From Streptomyces sp. V3I8 (lineage in GTDB: Bacteria; Actinomycetota; Actinomycetes; Streptomycetales; Streptomycetaceae): a stretch of 64,000 bases of DNA. The position numbers were made by a program, and so were the translations under genes. Shown here in pieces: positions 7,944 through 15,609 of this stretch. Numbering within the stretch: position 1 is the stretch's first letter; every line of letters begins with the position of its first letter. Under the pieces are notes generated by a model. That model made no database searches. It saw nothing but the letters and a program-made list of their open reading frames with translations, and had not been told where the DNA came from. Where the stretch lies: positions 5,952,001 through 6,016,000 of the forward strand of contig NZ_JAUSZL010000002.1 in NCBI RefSeq assembly GCF_030817535.1, given 5' to 3'.

Positions 7944-9008
7944 TCACCCGGTGGTGCCTGTTCCGGGAGCGGAGGTGGCGGGAGCCGGTTCCCGCGACGC
8001 GGGGGCGCCCGGCCGATGCTTCCTCCTTCGCAGGAAATAGATCAGGAGGAGTGCAGCGGCGACGGCGATCAGGACGAGTGGTGTCACGTCGGTCAGGAGC
8101 GTCAGCAGCAGCCCGGCCGAGCCGGCCTTGTCGCCGAGTTCCCGCATGCTCGCAGGAGTCACGCCGAACGTGAAGGAGGAGACCGGCATCAGGGATGTCG
8201 GTTCATCGCCGACGGTGGTGCTCGCCACGACGGTTCTGCTCACCGTCTGGTCGATGGCGATGCCGGTCTGCTGGTCGATGTAGGCGACCAGCGTCGAGCG
8301 GCCCTGGTAGGTGATCGGCACCGGGTCCGGCAGAGCGGACAGCGCCGCGGGGGTGAGACGGGCCCGGGCCGTGGAGTCGAGTTCGGGCCGCAGTTTCGCG
8401 ACGAGCTTCTTCGGCAGGGCGGGCGGGAGCGGTGCGAGTACCGCGGGGTCCTTGACCGGGGCCGAGACCGTGATGTCGTAGACGTTCACCGCTCGGCCTT
8501 CACGCTTCGCGGTTCCGGTGTAGCGGACCGGCACGATCGAGCGCGTCGTCGAGTCGTAGTACCTGTAGGAGTTGTCCTGTGCGGCATCCGGGGGGAAGGC
8601 GGAGCTCAGCGCACCGTGCGAGGGTTCCACGGACTTCGAGGCAGGGGGTGACGTTCCCCGTCTGCTGTCCCTGTCGAGGGCGTACGTCTTGGCGCTGGGC
8701 AGGGACTGCTTGCCGAGGTGGATCGTCGTGGCGTCCTTGAGTACGGCCGTGTCGCCGTGGGTGGAGGTGACCTGTACCCGGCGGTCGACGGTGATGGGGA
8801 TGTCGGACTTGAACGCGTGCGCGGTGTCTCCGGCCTGCAGGGCCTTGCTGTCCAGCATCATGGCCTCACCCGCGTAGTGCACCGTCTGGTCGGTGTCATC
8901 GGGCAGCTTCGTGGCGTTCGGGGCGAGGACGAAGCGGACGACTGTCGCGACAGCGACCAGGACGACGGCCAGGGTGATGAGCACGATCGACGAACGACGA
9001 GCGGACAC
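7944..9008 (-). CDS. DUF3068 (porin PorA-like) membrane-anchored exported protein
   Basis: 354 residues with an N-terminal helix (SIVLITLAVVLVAVATVVRF), a large extracytoplasmic domain and a C-terminal helix (LTDVTPLVLIAVAAALLLIY) followed by a basic tail. This is the layout of DUF3068, the family that includes corynebacterial PorA-like proteins; function in Streptomyces is not established. The GTG at 9006-9008 has AGAGGA just upstream. It begins 35 bases after the molybdenum-hydroxylase small subunit in the same direction, so it is probably co-transcribed with oxiAB-like genes. A cell-surface role in handling hydrophobic substrate is speculation. Confidence 0.8.
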   Translation of the reverse strand: MSARRSSIVLITLAVVLVAVATVVRFVLAPNATKLPDDTDQTVHYAGEAMMLDSKALQAGDTAHAFKSDIPITVDRRVQVTSTHGDTAVLKDATTIHLGKQSLPSAKTYALDRDSRRGTSPPASKSVEPSHGALSSAFPPDAAQDNSYRYYDSTTRSIVPVRYTGTAKREGRAVNVYDITVSAPVKDPAVLAPLPPALPKKLVAKLRPELDSTARARLTPAALSALPDPVPITYQGRSTLVAYIDQQTGIAIDQTVSRTVVASTTVGDEPTSLMPVSSFTFGVTPASMRELGDKAGSAGLLLTLLTDVTPLVLIAVAAALLLIYFLRRRKHRPGAPASREPAPATSAPGTGTTG

Positions 9009-9043
9009 GTAGTCCTCTTTTCCTGTTCTGGGCACGGTCCTGG

Positions 9044-9520
9044 TCACATGTTCTCGGCGCCGGCTTTGATCGCTTCGCGGATACGGGGGTAGGTGCCGCA
9101 CCGGCAGATGTTGCGGATGCCGTCCAGGTCGGCCTCGGTGACCGGACGGCCTTCCTCCTCGACGCGGCGGACCAGGGCGACGGCGGCCATGATCTGGCCG
9201 GGCTGGCAGTAGCCGCACTGGGCCACGTCCTGGTCGAGCCATGCCTCCTGCATCGGGTGCAGGTCCGCTCCCACGGTGGCCGCAAGCCCTTCGATGGTGG
9301 TGACTTCGTCGGACGGCCGCAGATCGCCCACGGGGATGGCGCACGGGTTGGCCGCCCTGCCGTTGAGGTGGCTCGTGCAGGCTTTGCAGACGTTGATGCC
9401 GCAGCCGTACTTCGGTCCGGTGACGCCGAGGATGTCGCGAAGGACCCACAGCAGCCGCTCGTCGTCCGCGGCGTCGACGGTGACCTGCTCGCCGTTGAGG
9501 CGGAACGTGTGCTCAGGCAC
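9044..9520 (-). CDS. Molybdenum hydroxylase [2Fe-2S] subunit (OxiAB-type)
   Basis: 158-residue small subunit of the xanthine-dehydrogenase/isoquinoline 1-oxidoreductase family. An N-terminal plant-type ferredoxin cluster (GCGINVCKACTSHLNG with a further Cys in NPC) and a C-terminal cluster (QCGYCQPGQ ... ICRCGTY) carry all eight cysteines. It passes electrons from the molybdenum subunit 24 bases upstream to an acceptor. The GTG start is preceded by AGGGAG. In Streptomyces sp. K30 a heterodimeric enzyme, oxiAB, is encoded beside lcp and is thought to oxidise the aldehydes released from rubber; the same arrangement here supports that role. Confidence 0.92.
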   Translation of the reverse strand: MPEHTFRLNGEQVTVDAADDERLLWVLRDILGVTGPKYGCGINVCKACTSHLNGRAANPCAIPVGDLRPSDEVTTIEGLAATVGADLHPMQEAWLDQDVAQCGYCQPGQIMAAVALVRRVEEEGRPVTEADLDGIRNICRCGTYPRIREAIKAGAENM

Positions 9521-9544
9521 GGAAACTCCCTGTCTCGACGCACG

Positions 9545-11851
9545 TCAGCGGACGTGGTCCAGGCCGTCGGTGGGTGACGCGGGGACGGGCGGGACGGTGG
9601 GTTTGGGTGTGAAGGAGAGGGTGCCGTGATTGATGGGGAAGTCGGTGGGCATGGCTCCGGTGGCACGGCCGTACGCGCAGGCGACCGCGGCCGTCGACGC
9701 GGCCACGCCGAGTTCCCCGGCACCGCCGGGCTCACCGGTACTGGTCGGCATGACGACGACCTTCAGCTCGGGTGGTGTGTTCCACTGCCGGGTGTAGAAG
9801 TAGTTGTCCCAGCTGGCCTCCAGGAAGTGTCCGTTGCGCAGGTGCAGGCTGGAGGTCAGGGTCAGCGCGATGCCGTCCATGAGACAGCCCATCATCTGAG
9901 CCTCCAGACCACGCGGGTTGACCGCGAGGCCGACATCCACGGCGATGACCGCTTTGGTGACGCGAGGGCCGGCGACACCGTCGCGGATGGGGCGGTCGAC
10001 CGTCTCCGGACGGCAGTCGAGCTCCACCAGCACCGCGCTGGCGGCGTGGTACTCGGAGTGGAAGGCGATGCCCTGAGCCGTACCGGCCGGCATGCTCCGG
10101 CCCCAGTTCCCGACCTCGGCGACCTTGTCCAGCACCGGGCGGAAGCGGTCGTCCCGCAGGAAGTCGTGTCGGAACCGGTAGGGGTCCTTGCCCATCCTGG
10201 CGGCGAGCTGATCGACGAGGAGTTCCCGGGCACAGGTGACGTCGGGGGAGTAGACGTTGCGCATGCTGCCGGTGTTGAAGCCCTTGTCGGTCTCGCTCAG
10301 GAGCCGGCTGTTGGAGCCGAAGTCGTACGGCATCGACTGGGAGAGCTGGAAGAAGAGCTCCGAGAATCCGATGTCGCCCACCGGGAGTCTCGCGGCCAGG
10401 GCGGTGAAGATCTCCCCCAGGCCGTGGCTGAGATCGGTGGAGACGCTGGTGTGCCGCTGGGTGTAACTGAGAACGGTGTTGCCGAGGTAGGCGATCCGCG
10501 CCCGGGAGATCGCCATGGGATGGGTGCGGCCCTGGCGGGAGTCGTCAGCGCGATGCCACATGAGCCTGACCGGCTTGCCGATCTTCCGGGAGACCTCGAC
10601 AGCCTCCAGCGCGGCGTCGAAGAAGAGTTTGCGGCCGAAGGAGCCGCCTCCCTCGGTGACATGGACGGTCACCGAACGCAGCGGCAGACCAAGCTCGGCG
10701 GCGATGGCCTCCCTCGCGACGATCGGTGCCTTCAGGCTCGACCAGATCTCGGCACGGTCGGGGCGGACGTCGGCGATCGCGCAGTTCGGCTCCAGCGCGC
10801 TGTTGCTGCGGAAGCGGAAGGTGAACCTGCCTTCCACGCTCGGCGTCGGCGGCGGGAGTCCGAGGGGCAGTTCGGCCGCTCGCAGTTCCTTCAGCACCAC
10901 GTCGTCGGACTTGCCTTCCGCGCTCCCGGCCTTCCACGACACCTTCAGGGCGCGTACGGCGTCGATGCACTGTCCGAAGGTGGCCGCGCGCACCGCCACC
11001 CCGGTCGATATCACGACGACGTCGGTGACGCCGGGCATGGAGCGGATCGCGGGCAGGTCGGACACCGATCCGACCTTGCCGTTGATCGTCGGCGGACGGC
11101 ACACCATGGTCGGCATGGCGTCCGGGACGTCCAGGTCCAGCGTGAACTTCTTGCGTCCGGTGACCGCGGCGAGGGCGTCGACGCGGCCGTGCGGTTTTCC
11201 GATGACACCGAACTGTTCGCGCGGCTTGAGGTCCACGGTCACCTGTTCGGTCCGTACGCTCGCGGCCCTTTCGGACAGCGTCCCGATGTCGGCCTTCCGG
11301 TTGCCGGGGCCGGTGACGACTCCCGCCTTCAGAGCCAGCTCGCCGACCGGGGCCTTCCACTCCGCTGCCGCCGCCTGGAGCAGCCGGCTGCGGGCGACGG
11401 CCGCGGCGACCCGGATCGGGGTGTACGTCGAGAACGTCGTGTTGGATCCGCCGGTGAGCTGGTTGAACAGCAGCTCCGGTCGCGCGTCGGCCAGGGTGAC
11501 GCGCACGCGGTCCAGGGGCACGTCGAGTTCCTCGGCGATCAGCATGGCCGTCGACGTGGTGATGCCCTGGCCCACTTCGGCACGCGGCAACGCGAAGGAC
11601 ACGGTGCCGTCCTTGTTCACCTCGACCGTGATCAGACCGGAGGTCGGCAGGGCTGCCGCCGTCATCACGTCGTTGAGATCGATCAGTTCGGTGATCTCCG
11701 GTGAGGGGATGTCCGCCCGCGCCCCGGGCGCGGAGACGAGTTCGGCCGCGGCCGTCAGCGTCGGAGCGGCCAGCACGTAACCGAGGAACCGGCGTCTGGC
11801 GAGGGGCGCGGGGCCGGCTCCCTGCCGTGCCGAGGGATCAGTGCCTGTCAC
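9545..11851 (-). CDS. Molybdenum hydroxylase large, molybdopterin-binding subunit (OxiAB-type), Tat-exported
   Basis: 768 residues from the GTG at 11849-11851, chosen because GGGGGGAGG lies just upstream and the product then begins shortly before a twin-arginine signal (APLARRRFLGYVLAAPTLTA). Family motifs: EVGQGITTSTAMLIAEELDV, VTEGGGSFGRKLFFDAALEA and, near the C-terminus, STGEPGGAGELGVAAS with the catalytic Glu region. It resembles IorB-type aldehyde/heterocycle hydroxylases that carry a single large subunit plus a 2Fe-2S subunit. The Tat signal suggests the complex is folded and then exported. It lies 251 bases downstream of the first lcp gene, in the same direction. Likely role: oxidation of oligo-isoprenoid aldehydes to acids. 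Confidence 0.9.
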   Translation of the reverse strand: MTGTDPSARQGAGPAPLARRRFLGYVLAAPTLTAAAELVSAPGARADIPSPEITELIDLNDVMTAAALPTSGLITVEVNKDGTVSFALPRAEVGQGITTSTAMLIAEELDVPLDRVRVTLADARPELLFNQLTGGSNTTFSTYTPIRVAAAVARSRLLQAAAAEWKAPVGELALKAGVVTGPGNRKADIGTLSERAASVRTEQVTVDLKPREQFGVIGKPHGRVDALAAVTGRKKFTLDLDVPDAMPTMVCRPPTINGKVGSVSDLPAIRSMPGVTDVVVISTGVAVRAATFGQCIDAVRALKVSWKAGSAEGKSDDVVLKELRAAELPLGLPPPTPSVEGRFTFRFRSNSALEPNCAIADVRPDRAEIWSSLKAPIVAREAIAAELGLPLRSVTVHVTEGGGSFGRKLFFDAALEAVEVSRKIGKPVRLMWHRADDSRQGRTHPMAISRARIAYLGNTVLSYTQRHTSVSTDLSHGLGEIFTALAARLPVGDIGFSELFFQLSQSMPYDFGSNSRLLSETDKGFNTGSMRNVYSPDVTCARELLVDQLAARMGKDPYRFRHDFLRDDRFRPVLDKVAEVGNWGRSMPAGTAQGIAFHSEYHAASAVLVELDCRPETVDRPIRDGVAGPRVTKAVIAVDVGLAVNPRGLEAQMMGCLMDGIALTLTSSLHLRNGHFLEASWDNYFYTRQWNTPPELKVVVMPTSTGEPGGAGELGVAASTAAVACAYGRATGAMPTDFPINHGTLSFTPKPTVPPVPASPTDGLDHVR

Positions 11852-12102
11852 GGACGGCCTCCCCCCGGCTGTACCGCCGGTACGGCGGATGGCTGTCCGA
11901 GGACGGAAGCCCGGCGGAGAGCGACGGGGCGGTTCCATCACTGCGCGGTGTCGTCATCGTTCCATCTCGGGTGCATCGTCGGAGAGTTCACCTGACGAGC
12001 CCGGGTGGCACGGGCCGTCGTGGTGAGTACGGACGGGTCATGGGGCTGACGCGGGGGTGCACCGATGACGACGTGCCCCCGCACCGGCCTGCCGGAAGTG
12101 AC

Positions 12103-13326
12103 TCAGGAGGGACGGTTGGTGTCGGGGATCTCGAGGTGGATGCCGCGTCCTTCGGCGAGGAAGAGCAGGACGAACTTGCGGATGGCCTCCTCCACGACCC
12201 AAGCCGCCTGGGGGACCAGCGGCAGGGGGATGAGCCCCTCGCGGAAGGCCACCAGCAGCGGCCAGGCGGCGGCGATCAGCGGCTGCCAGAAGGGTTCCCT
12301 GTCCAGCCCGATCAGGTCCCCGGTCCGGTCGCCGAGCGTGTACCTGCCGAAGGCGTTGATCAGGGGCCGGGTGAGACCGGCGTCGAGCTCGGCGACGATG
12401 TCGAGGAGGACGTCGGTCAGTTCCTTCCCCTCGGGAGTGGCGGCGAGCCTGGGATCGAGAACCTGTGCGGCCTGTGCGTTGGCCTCGTTCCAGGAAGCGG
12501 GTATGTACTCGTCCTGGACGCCGAGCATGTGCGCGGTGACCTGCCACACGTGCAGGAAGCCGTCGGACTCGGTGGAGCTCACCGGAACCCTCCAGTCGAT
12601 CAGCTTGCGCATGACAAACGTGGAGAGACTGTGCCAGGTGACCATGATGTCGGCCTGGCTGATGGGGATCGTCTGACCGCCGCTGGTCCGGGACCAGCCC
12701 GGGGACTGCGGCAGCAGGTGCCGTACGGCGGCGTGCACCAGCCGGGTCTTCACGGCGGTCACGATCATTGCGCCCTGCGGCTGGTAGGCGTCCAGGTCCC
12801 CGACGTCGTACCCGAGCTGGGCGGTCTTGGCGATGCGGTCCTTCATGTCCGCGCCGCCCTTGGAGTAGTAGACGGCGCGCGCCTCCCGGGGAATGGCGGT
12901 GCTCATCAGTCCGCTGCCCAGCCCGTACAGAGCGCCCGCGTAGATGCCCTTCTTCTTGGTGAACCGGGCCGCGGCATCGAGCTTGCGCCGGTCCGTCCAG
13001 GACGGGAGTTGACGGGCCCTCTCCATGAAATCGCGCAAGTCCGTGGGGAGGCCGGCCGGCAGTGGCTGGTCGTTGCGGGTCCACGTGCGCAGCGCCGCGT
13101 TGACCTTGGCCGTGTCCCCGCGTTCGATCACGGCGGCCAGCACCGGGTCGGCCTCCTCGTCCCAGACCCATTCCGGGTCGAGTCCCGCTCCCTTGCCCGC
13201 CACCGAACCGCTCGGTGCCCACGTCCACAGCGACCGTGCGCTCGCCGGTGTCGCCGCCCCCAGTGCTCCGAGCGCTCCGAGCGCTCCGCCTGTGATCAAC
13301 ATTCTGCGCCTGCTGAGTTCGTCCAT
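12103..13326 (-). CDS. lcp: Latex clearing protein (rubber oxygenase Lcp), copy 1
   Basis: 407 residues, the same length I recall for Lcp of Streptomyces sp. K30, a secreted b-type haem dioxygenase that cleaves poly(cis-1,4-isoprene) endolytically to keto-aldehyde oligomers. A Tat signal (LSRRRMLITGGALGALGALG, likely cleaved after PASA) precedes the DUF2236/MpaB-type domain. Residues known to matter in Lcp K30 occur at identical numbers: Arg164, Lys167 and Thr168 in KDRIAKTAQ and haem ligand His198 in VKTRLVHAAVRHLLP. AAGGAGGAG precedes the ATG. Downstream are the oxiAB-like genes; upstream is a second lcp. The main alternative is another DUF2236 oxygenase, unlikely given these matches. Confidence 0.95.
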   Translation of the reverse strand: MDELSRRRMLITGGALGALGALGAATPASARSLWTWAPSGSVAGKGAGLDPEWVWDEEADPVLAAVIERGDTAKVNAALRTWTRNDQPLPAGLPTDLRDFMERARQLPSWTDRRKLDAAARFTKKKGIYAGALYGLGSGLMSTAIPREARAVYYSKGGADMKDRIAKTAQLGYDVGDLDAYQPQGAMIVTAVKTRLVHAAVRHLLPQSPGWSRTSGGQTIPISQADIMVTWHSLSTFVMRKLIDWRVPVSSTESDGFLHVWQVTAHMLGVQDEYIPASWNEANAQAAQVLDPRLAATPEGKELTDVLLDIVAELDAGLTRPLINAFGRYTLGDRTGDLIGLDREPFWQPLIAAAWPLLVAFREGLIPLPLVPQAAWVVEEAIRKFVLLFLAEGRGIHLEIPDTNRPS

Positions 13327-13365
13327 TGCCCTGAACTCCTCCTTGAGTCCTGAGTCCTGCTGATA

Positions 13366-13381
13366 CTCACCGTGGTGTGAG
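13366..13381. promoter_or_regulatory. Small inverted repeat upstream of lcp copy 1
   Basis: CTCAC (13366-13370) and GTGAG (13377-13381) flank a six-base centre, 40 bases before the lcp start. It may be an operator, but the arms are short and unlike the repeat in front of lcp copy 2. The rest of the 231-base gap between the two lcp genes shows only a weak GGGCC/GGCCC hairpin beside the stop of copy 2. Confidence 0.3.
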
Positions 13382-13557
13382 AGGGCCGTCGTGCGTTTTC
13401 TTGCAGGGATGAGCTCGGAAAATCCGTAGGGGCCGGTGACAGGCCGTCACGCGTGCGGGGGTCGAGCGGTTCGCTTCCCGCGGGGTGCGCACATTTCCTC
13501 AAGTGGCGTGCGCCCGTGCCGGCGCGGGATCGTCGCACCCGCGAGGGCCGTGGCCCC

Positions 13558-14787
13558 TCAGCCGGGGCGGTTGGTCTCGGGGATCTCGATGTGCGTTCCC
13601 TGGCCCTTGGTGAGGTAGAACAGGATGTACTTGCGAACTGCCTCGTCGATCGTCCAGGCCAGCGGCGGCACCATCGGCAGCGGGATCAGCTTCTCGCGGA
13701 AGGCGACCAGCTTCGGCCAGGCGGTCTCTATCGCCTTCTCCCAGAACGGCTCGCGAGGGATGCCGTCCCAGTCGGCGACCTGATCACCGACCAGGTACCG
13801 GGCGAGCGCGTCGACCAGGGGACGGTCCATGCCGCCGGGACTGGTCTGCTCGGCGAGCTGGCGCAGCAGGATGTCGGTGAGTTCGACACCTTCGCGCGTG
13901 GGGGCGAGGATCGGATCGAGGACCTGCTCGGACTGCGAGTCGGCCGCGTCCCAGGTGGCGGGTATGTACTCGTCCCGGATGCCGAGCAGATGTGCGGTCA
14001 CCTGCCACACGTGCAGATAGGCCACCGATTCGGCCGACGTGATGGGCACCTTCCACTCACGCATCTTCCGCATGGCGTAGGTGGGCAGGCTGTGCCAGGT
14101 GACCAGCATGTCCTGCTGGCTGATGGGGATCCTCTGGCCACCACTGGTCTGCTCCCAGCCCGGGGACTGCGGCAGCAGGTGGCGTACGGCGGAGTGGACC
14201 AGGCGGGTCTTGACGGCCTGCACGATGACGTCGCCGTCGGGCCGGTACGCGTTCAGGTCCCCGACGGCGAAGCCGAGCATGCTCGTCTTGGCGACACGGT
14301 CCTCCATGTCGGCGCCGCCCTTGGAGTAGTACACGGCGCGCGCCTCGCGGGGGATGGCGGTGCTCAGCATGCCGCCTCCCACTCCGTTGAGCAGGTTGAG
14401 GTAGAGGCCCCTGGACTTGTTGAAGCCGGCCGCCGTCTCCAGTTCGTTCCGGTCCGCCCAGGACGGGAGCCGGCGGGCCTTCTCCATGAAGTCGCGCAGG
14501 TCCGCGGGGAGTCCGGCCGGAAGCGGCTGGTCGTTGCGCTTCCACGTGCGCAGCGCTTCGTTGACCTTGGGCACGTCGCCGCGTCGGATCACGGCGGCGA
14601 CCAACTGGTCGGCCTCCTCGTCCCAGACCCATTCCGGGTCGAGTCCCGCGCCCTCGCCCGCCACCGAACCGCTCGGCGCCCACGTCCACAGGGACCGTGC
14701 GCGGGCCGGCGACGCCATGCTCAGCGCCCCGAAAGCCCCCAGAGCCCCGCTCGCGAACAACATCTTGCGCCTGCTGAGTCCGTCCAT
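13558..14787 (-). CDS. lcp: Latex clearing protein (rubber oxygenase Lcp), copy 2
   Basis: 409 residues beginning at the ATG 14785-14787, preceded by AAGGAGGAG. It has the same plan as copy 1: Tat signal (LSRRKMLFASGALGAFGALS), a shared mature N-terminus (SLWTWAPSGSVAGEGAGLDP), Arg164, Lys167 and Thr168 in EDRVAKTSM, and His198 in VKTRLVHSAVRHLLP. The two copies differ at many positions, for example GFNKSRGLYLNLLNGVGGGM against RFTKKKGIYAGALYGLGSGL, so this is an old duplication or separate acquisition, not an assembly artefact. A TetR gene is divergent from it and shares a 138-base regulatory gap. Confidence 0.95.
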   Translation of the reverse strand: MDGLSRRKMLFASGALGAFGALSMASPARARSLWTWAPSGSVAGEGAGLDPEWVWDEEADQLVAAVIRRGDVPKVNEALRTWKRNDQPLPAGLPADLRDFMEKARRLPSWADRNELETAAGFNKSRGLYLNLLNGVGGGMLSTAIPREARAVYYSKGGADMEDRVAKTSMLGFAVGDLNAYRPDGDVIVQAVKTRLVHSAVRHLLPQSPGWEQTSGGQRIPISQQDMLVTWHSLPTYAMRKMREWKVPITSAESVAYLHVWQVTAHLLGIRDEYIPATWDAADSQSEQVLDPILAPTREGVELTDILLRQLAEQTSPGGMDRPLVDALARYLVGDQVADWDGIPREPFWEKAIETAWPKLVAFREKLIPLPMVPPLAWTIDEAVRKYILFYLTKGQGTHIEIPETNRPG

Positions 14788-14837
14788 TGCTTCGAACTCC
14801 TCCTTGAGTTCTGTGGCACCACTGTCGGGGTTGATAC

Positions 14838-14868
14838 GATGAAACGCTTTGTGATTCCGTGTTTCATC
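14838..14868. promoter_or_regulatory. Candidate TetR operator between lcp copy 2 and tetR
   Basis: GATGAAAC (14838-14845) and its exact complement GTTTCATC (14861-14868) are separated by 15 bases in the 138-base divergent gap. Size and placement fit a TetR-family operator controlling both lcp and the regulator's own gene. TetR-type repressors of lcp are known from Gordonia. Confidence 0.6.
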
Positions 14869-14925
14869 AGGGGAGCACATGAGCGATGCGAACGCCATAG
14901 GCTGTACCGAATCAGGGAGGCACAT

Positions 14926-15609
14926 ATGGAACCCGTCCTGTCGGCCGCCAAGCGGCCGTCCGACACTCCGTCCGTGTTGGAGATCGCGTTCACCGAGGCC
15001 GTCGACGGTGCCGACCAGGACGACGAGATGTCTGCGCGCCTGCTCGACGCCGCCTATGAGCAGTTCTGCCGCATGGGCATCAAACGCTCGACCATGACGG
15101 ACGTGGCGCAACAGGCCGGTGTCTCCCGGATCACCGTCTACCGTCGGTTCGCCACCAAGGACCAGTTGGTCGAGCAGGTCGTACGGCGCGAGTTCCGGCG
15201 CTACTTCGACCGTTTCGTCGAGGACGTCCGGGACGCCGAGACCGTCGCCGACCGGGTTGTCCTGGGGTTCGCGAGCTCGTTGCGGGCCATTCGCCACAAC
15301 GCTCTCATCGGCGGTCTCATCGCCGCCGAACCGGACGCCCTCGTGCCGTCCATGACCGGTGACGAGGGCCGCACGCTGAGTGTGGTGCAGCAGTTCGTCG
15401 CGTCGCGGCTGCGCCAGGAACAGTCGGCGGGCAACATCTCCGGCGACGTGGAGGTGAACATGCTGGCCGAGATGATGGTCCGGGTGTCCGCGTCATTCCT
15501 GATCATCCCCAGCCATGTGCTCGACCTCGACGACGAGGAGCAGGTGCGTGCGGCGGCACGGCAGTTCCTCGTCCCGATGCTCGGTCCACCGCACTCGCCT
15601 CACCCGTAG
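14926..15609 (+). CDS. TetR/AcrR-family regulator, probable controller of lcp
   Basis: 227 residues. The N-terminal HTH is clear (TMTDVAQQAGVSRITVYRRF), preceded by LLDAAYEQFCRMGIKRS; the C-terminal ligand domain is not assignable. The ATG at 14926 is chosen for CAGGGAGG at 14913-14920. It is divergent from lcp copy 2 with the GATGAAAC inverted repeat between them, so it probably represses lcp and itself until a rubber breakdown product binds (inference). Its stop overlaps the convergent FadB-type gene by ten bases. Confidence 0.88.
   Translation: MEPVLSAAKRPSDTPSVLEIAFTEAVDGADQDDEMSARLLDAAYEQFCRMGIKRSTMTDVAQQAGVSRITVYRRFATKDQLVEQVVRREFRRYFDRFVEDVRDAETVADRVVLGFASSLRAIRHNALIGGLIAAEPDALVPSMTGDEGRTLSVVQQFVASRLRQEQSAGNISGDVEVNMLAEMMVRVSASFLIIPSHVLDLDDEEQVRAAARQFLVPMLGPPHSPHP

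Noticed and set aside
9626..11704. A 692-codon open frame opposite the molybdenum hydroxylase large subunit
   Set aside because: No recognisable family; exact antisense of a well-supported gene.
12103..14787. Tandem lcp copies as an assembly duplication
   Set aside because: The two genes differ in many residues and in their upstream regions.
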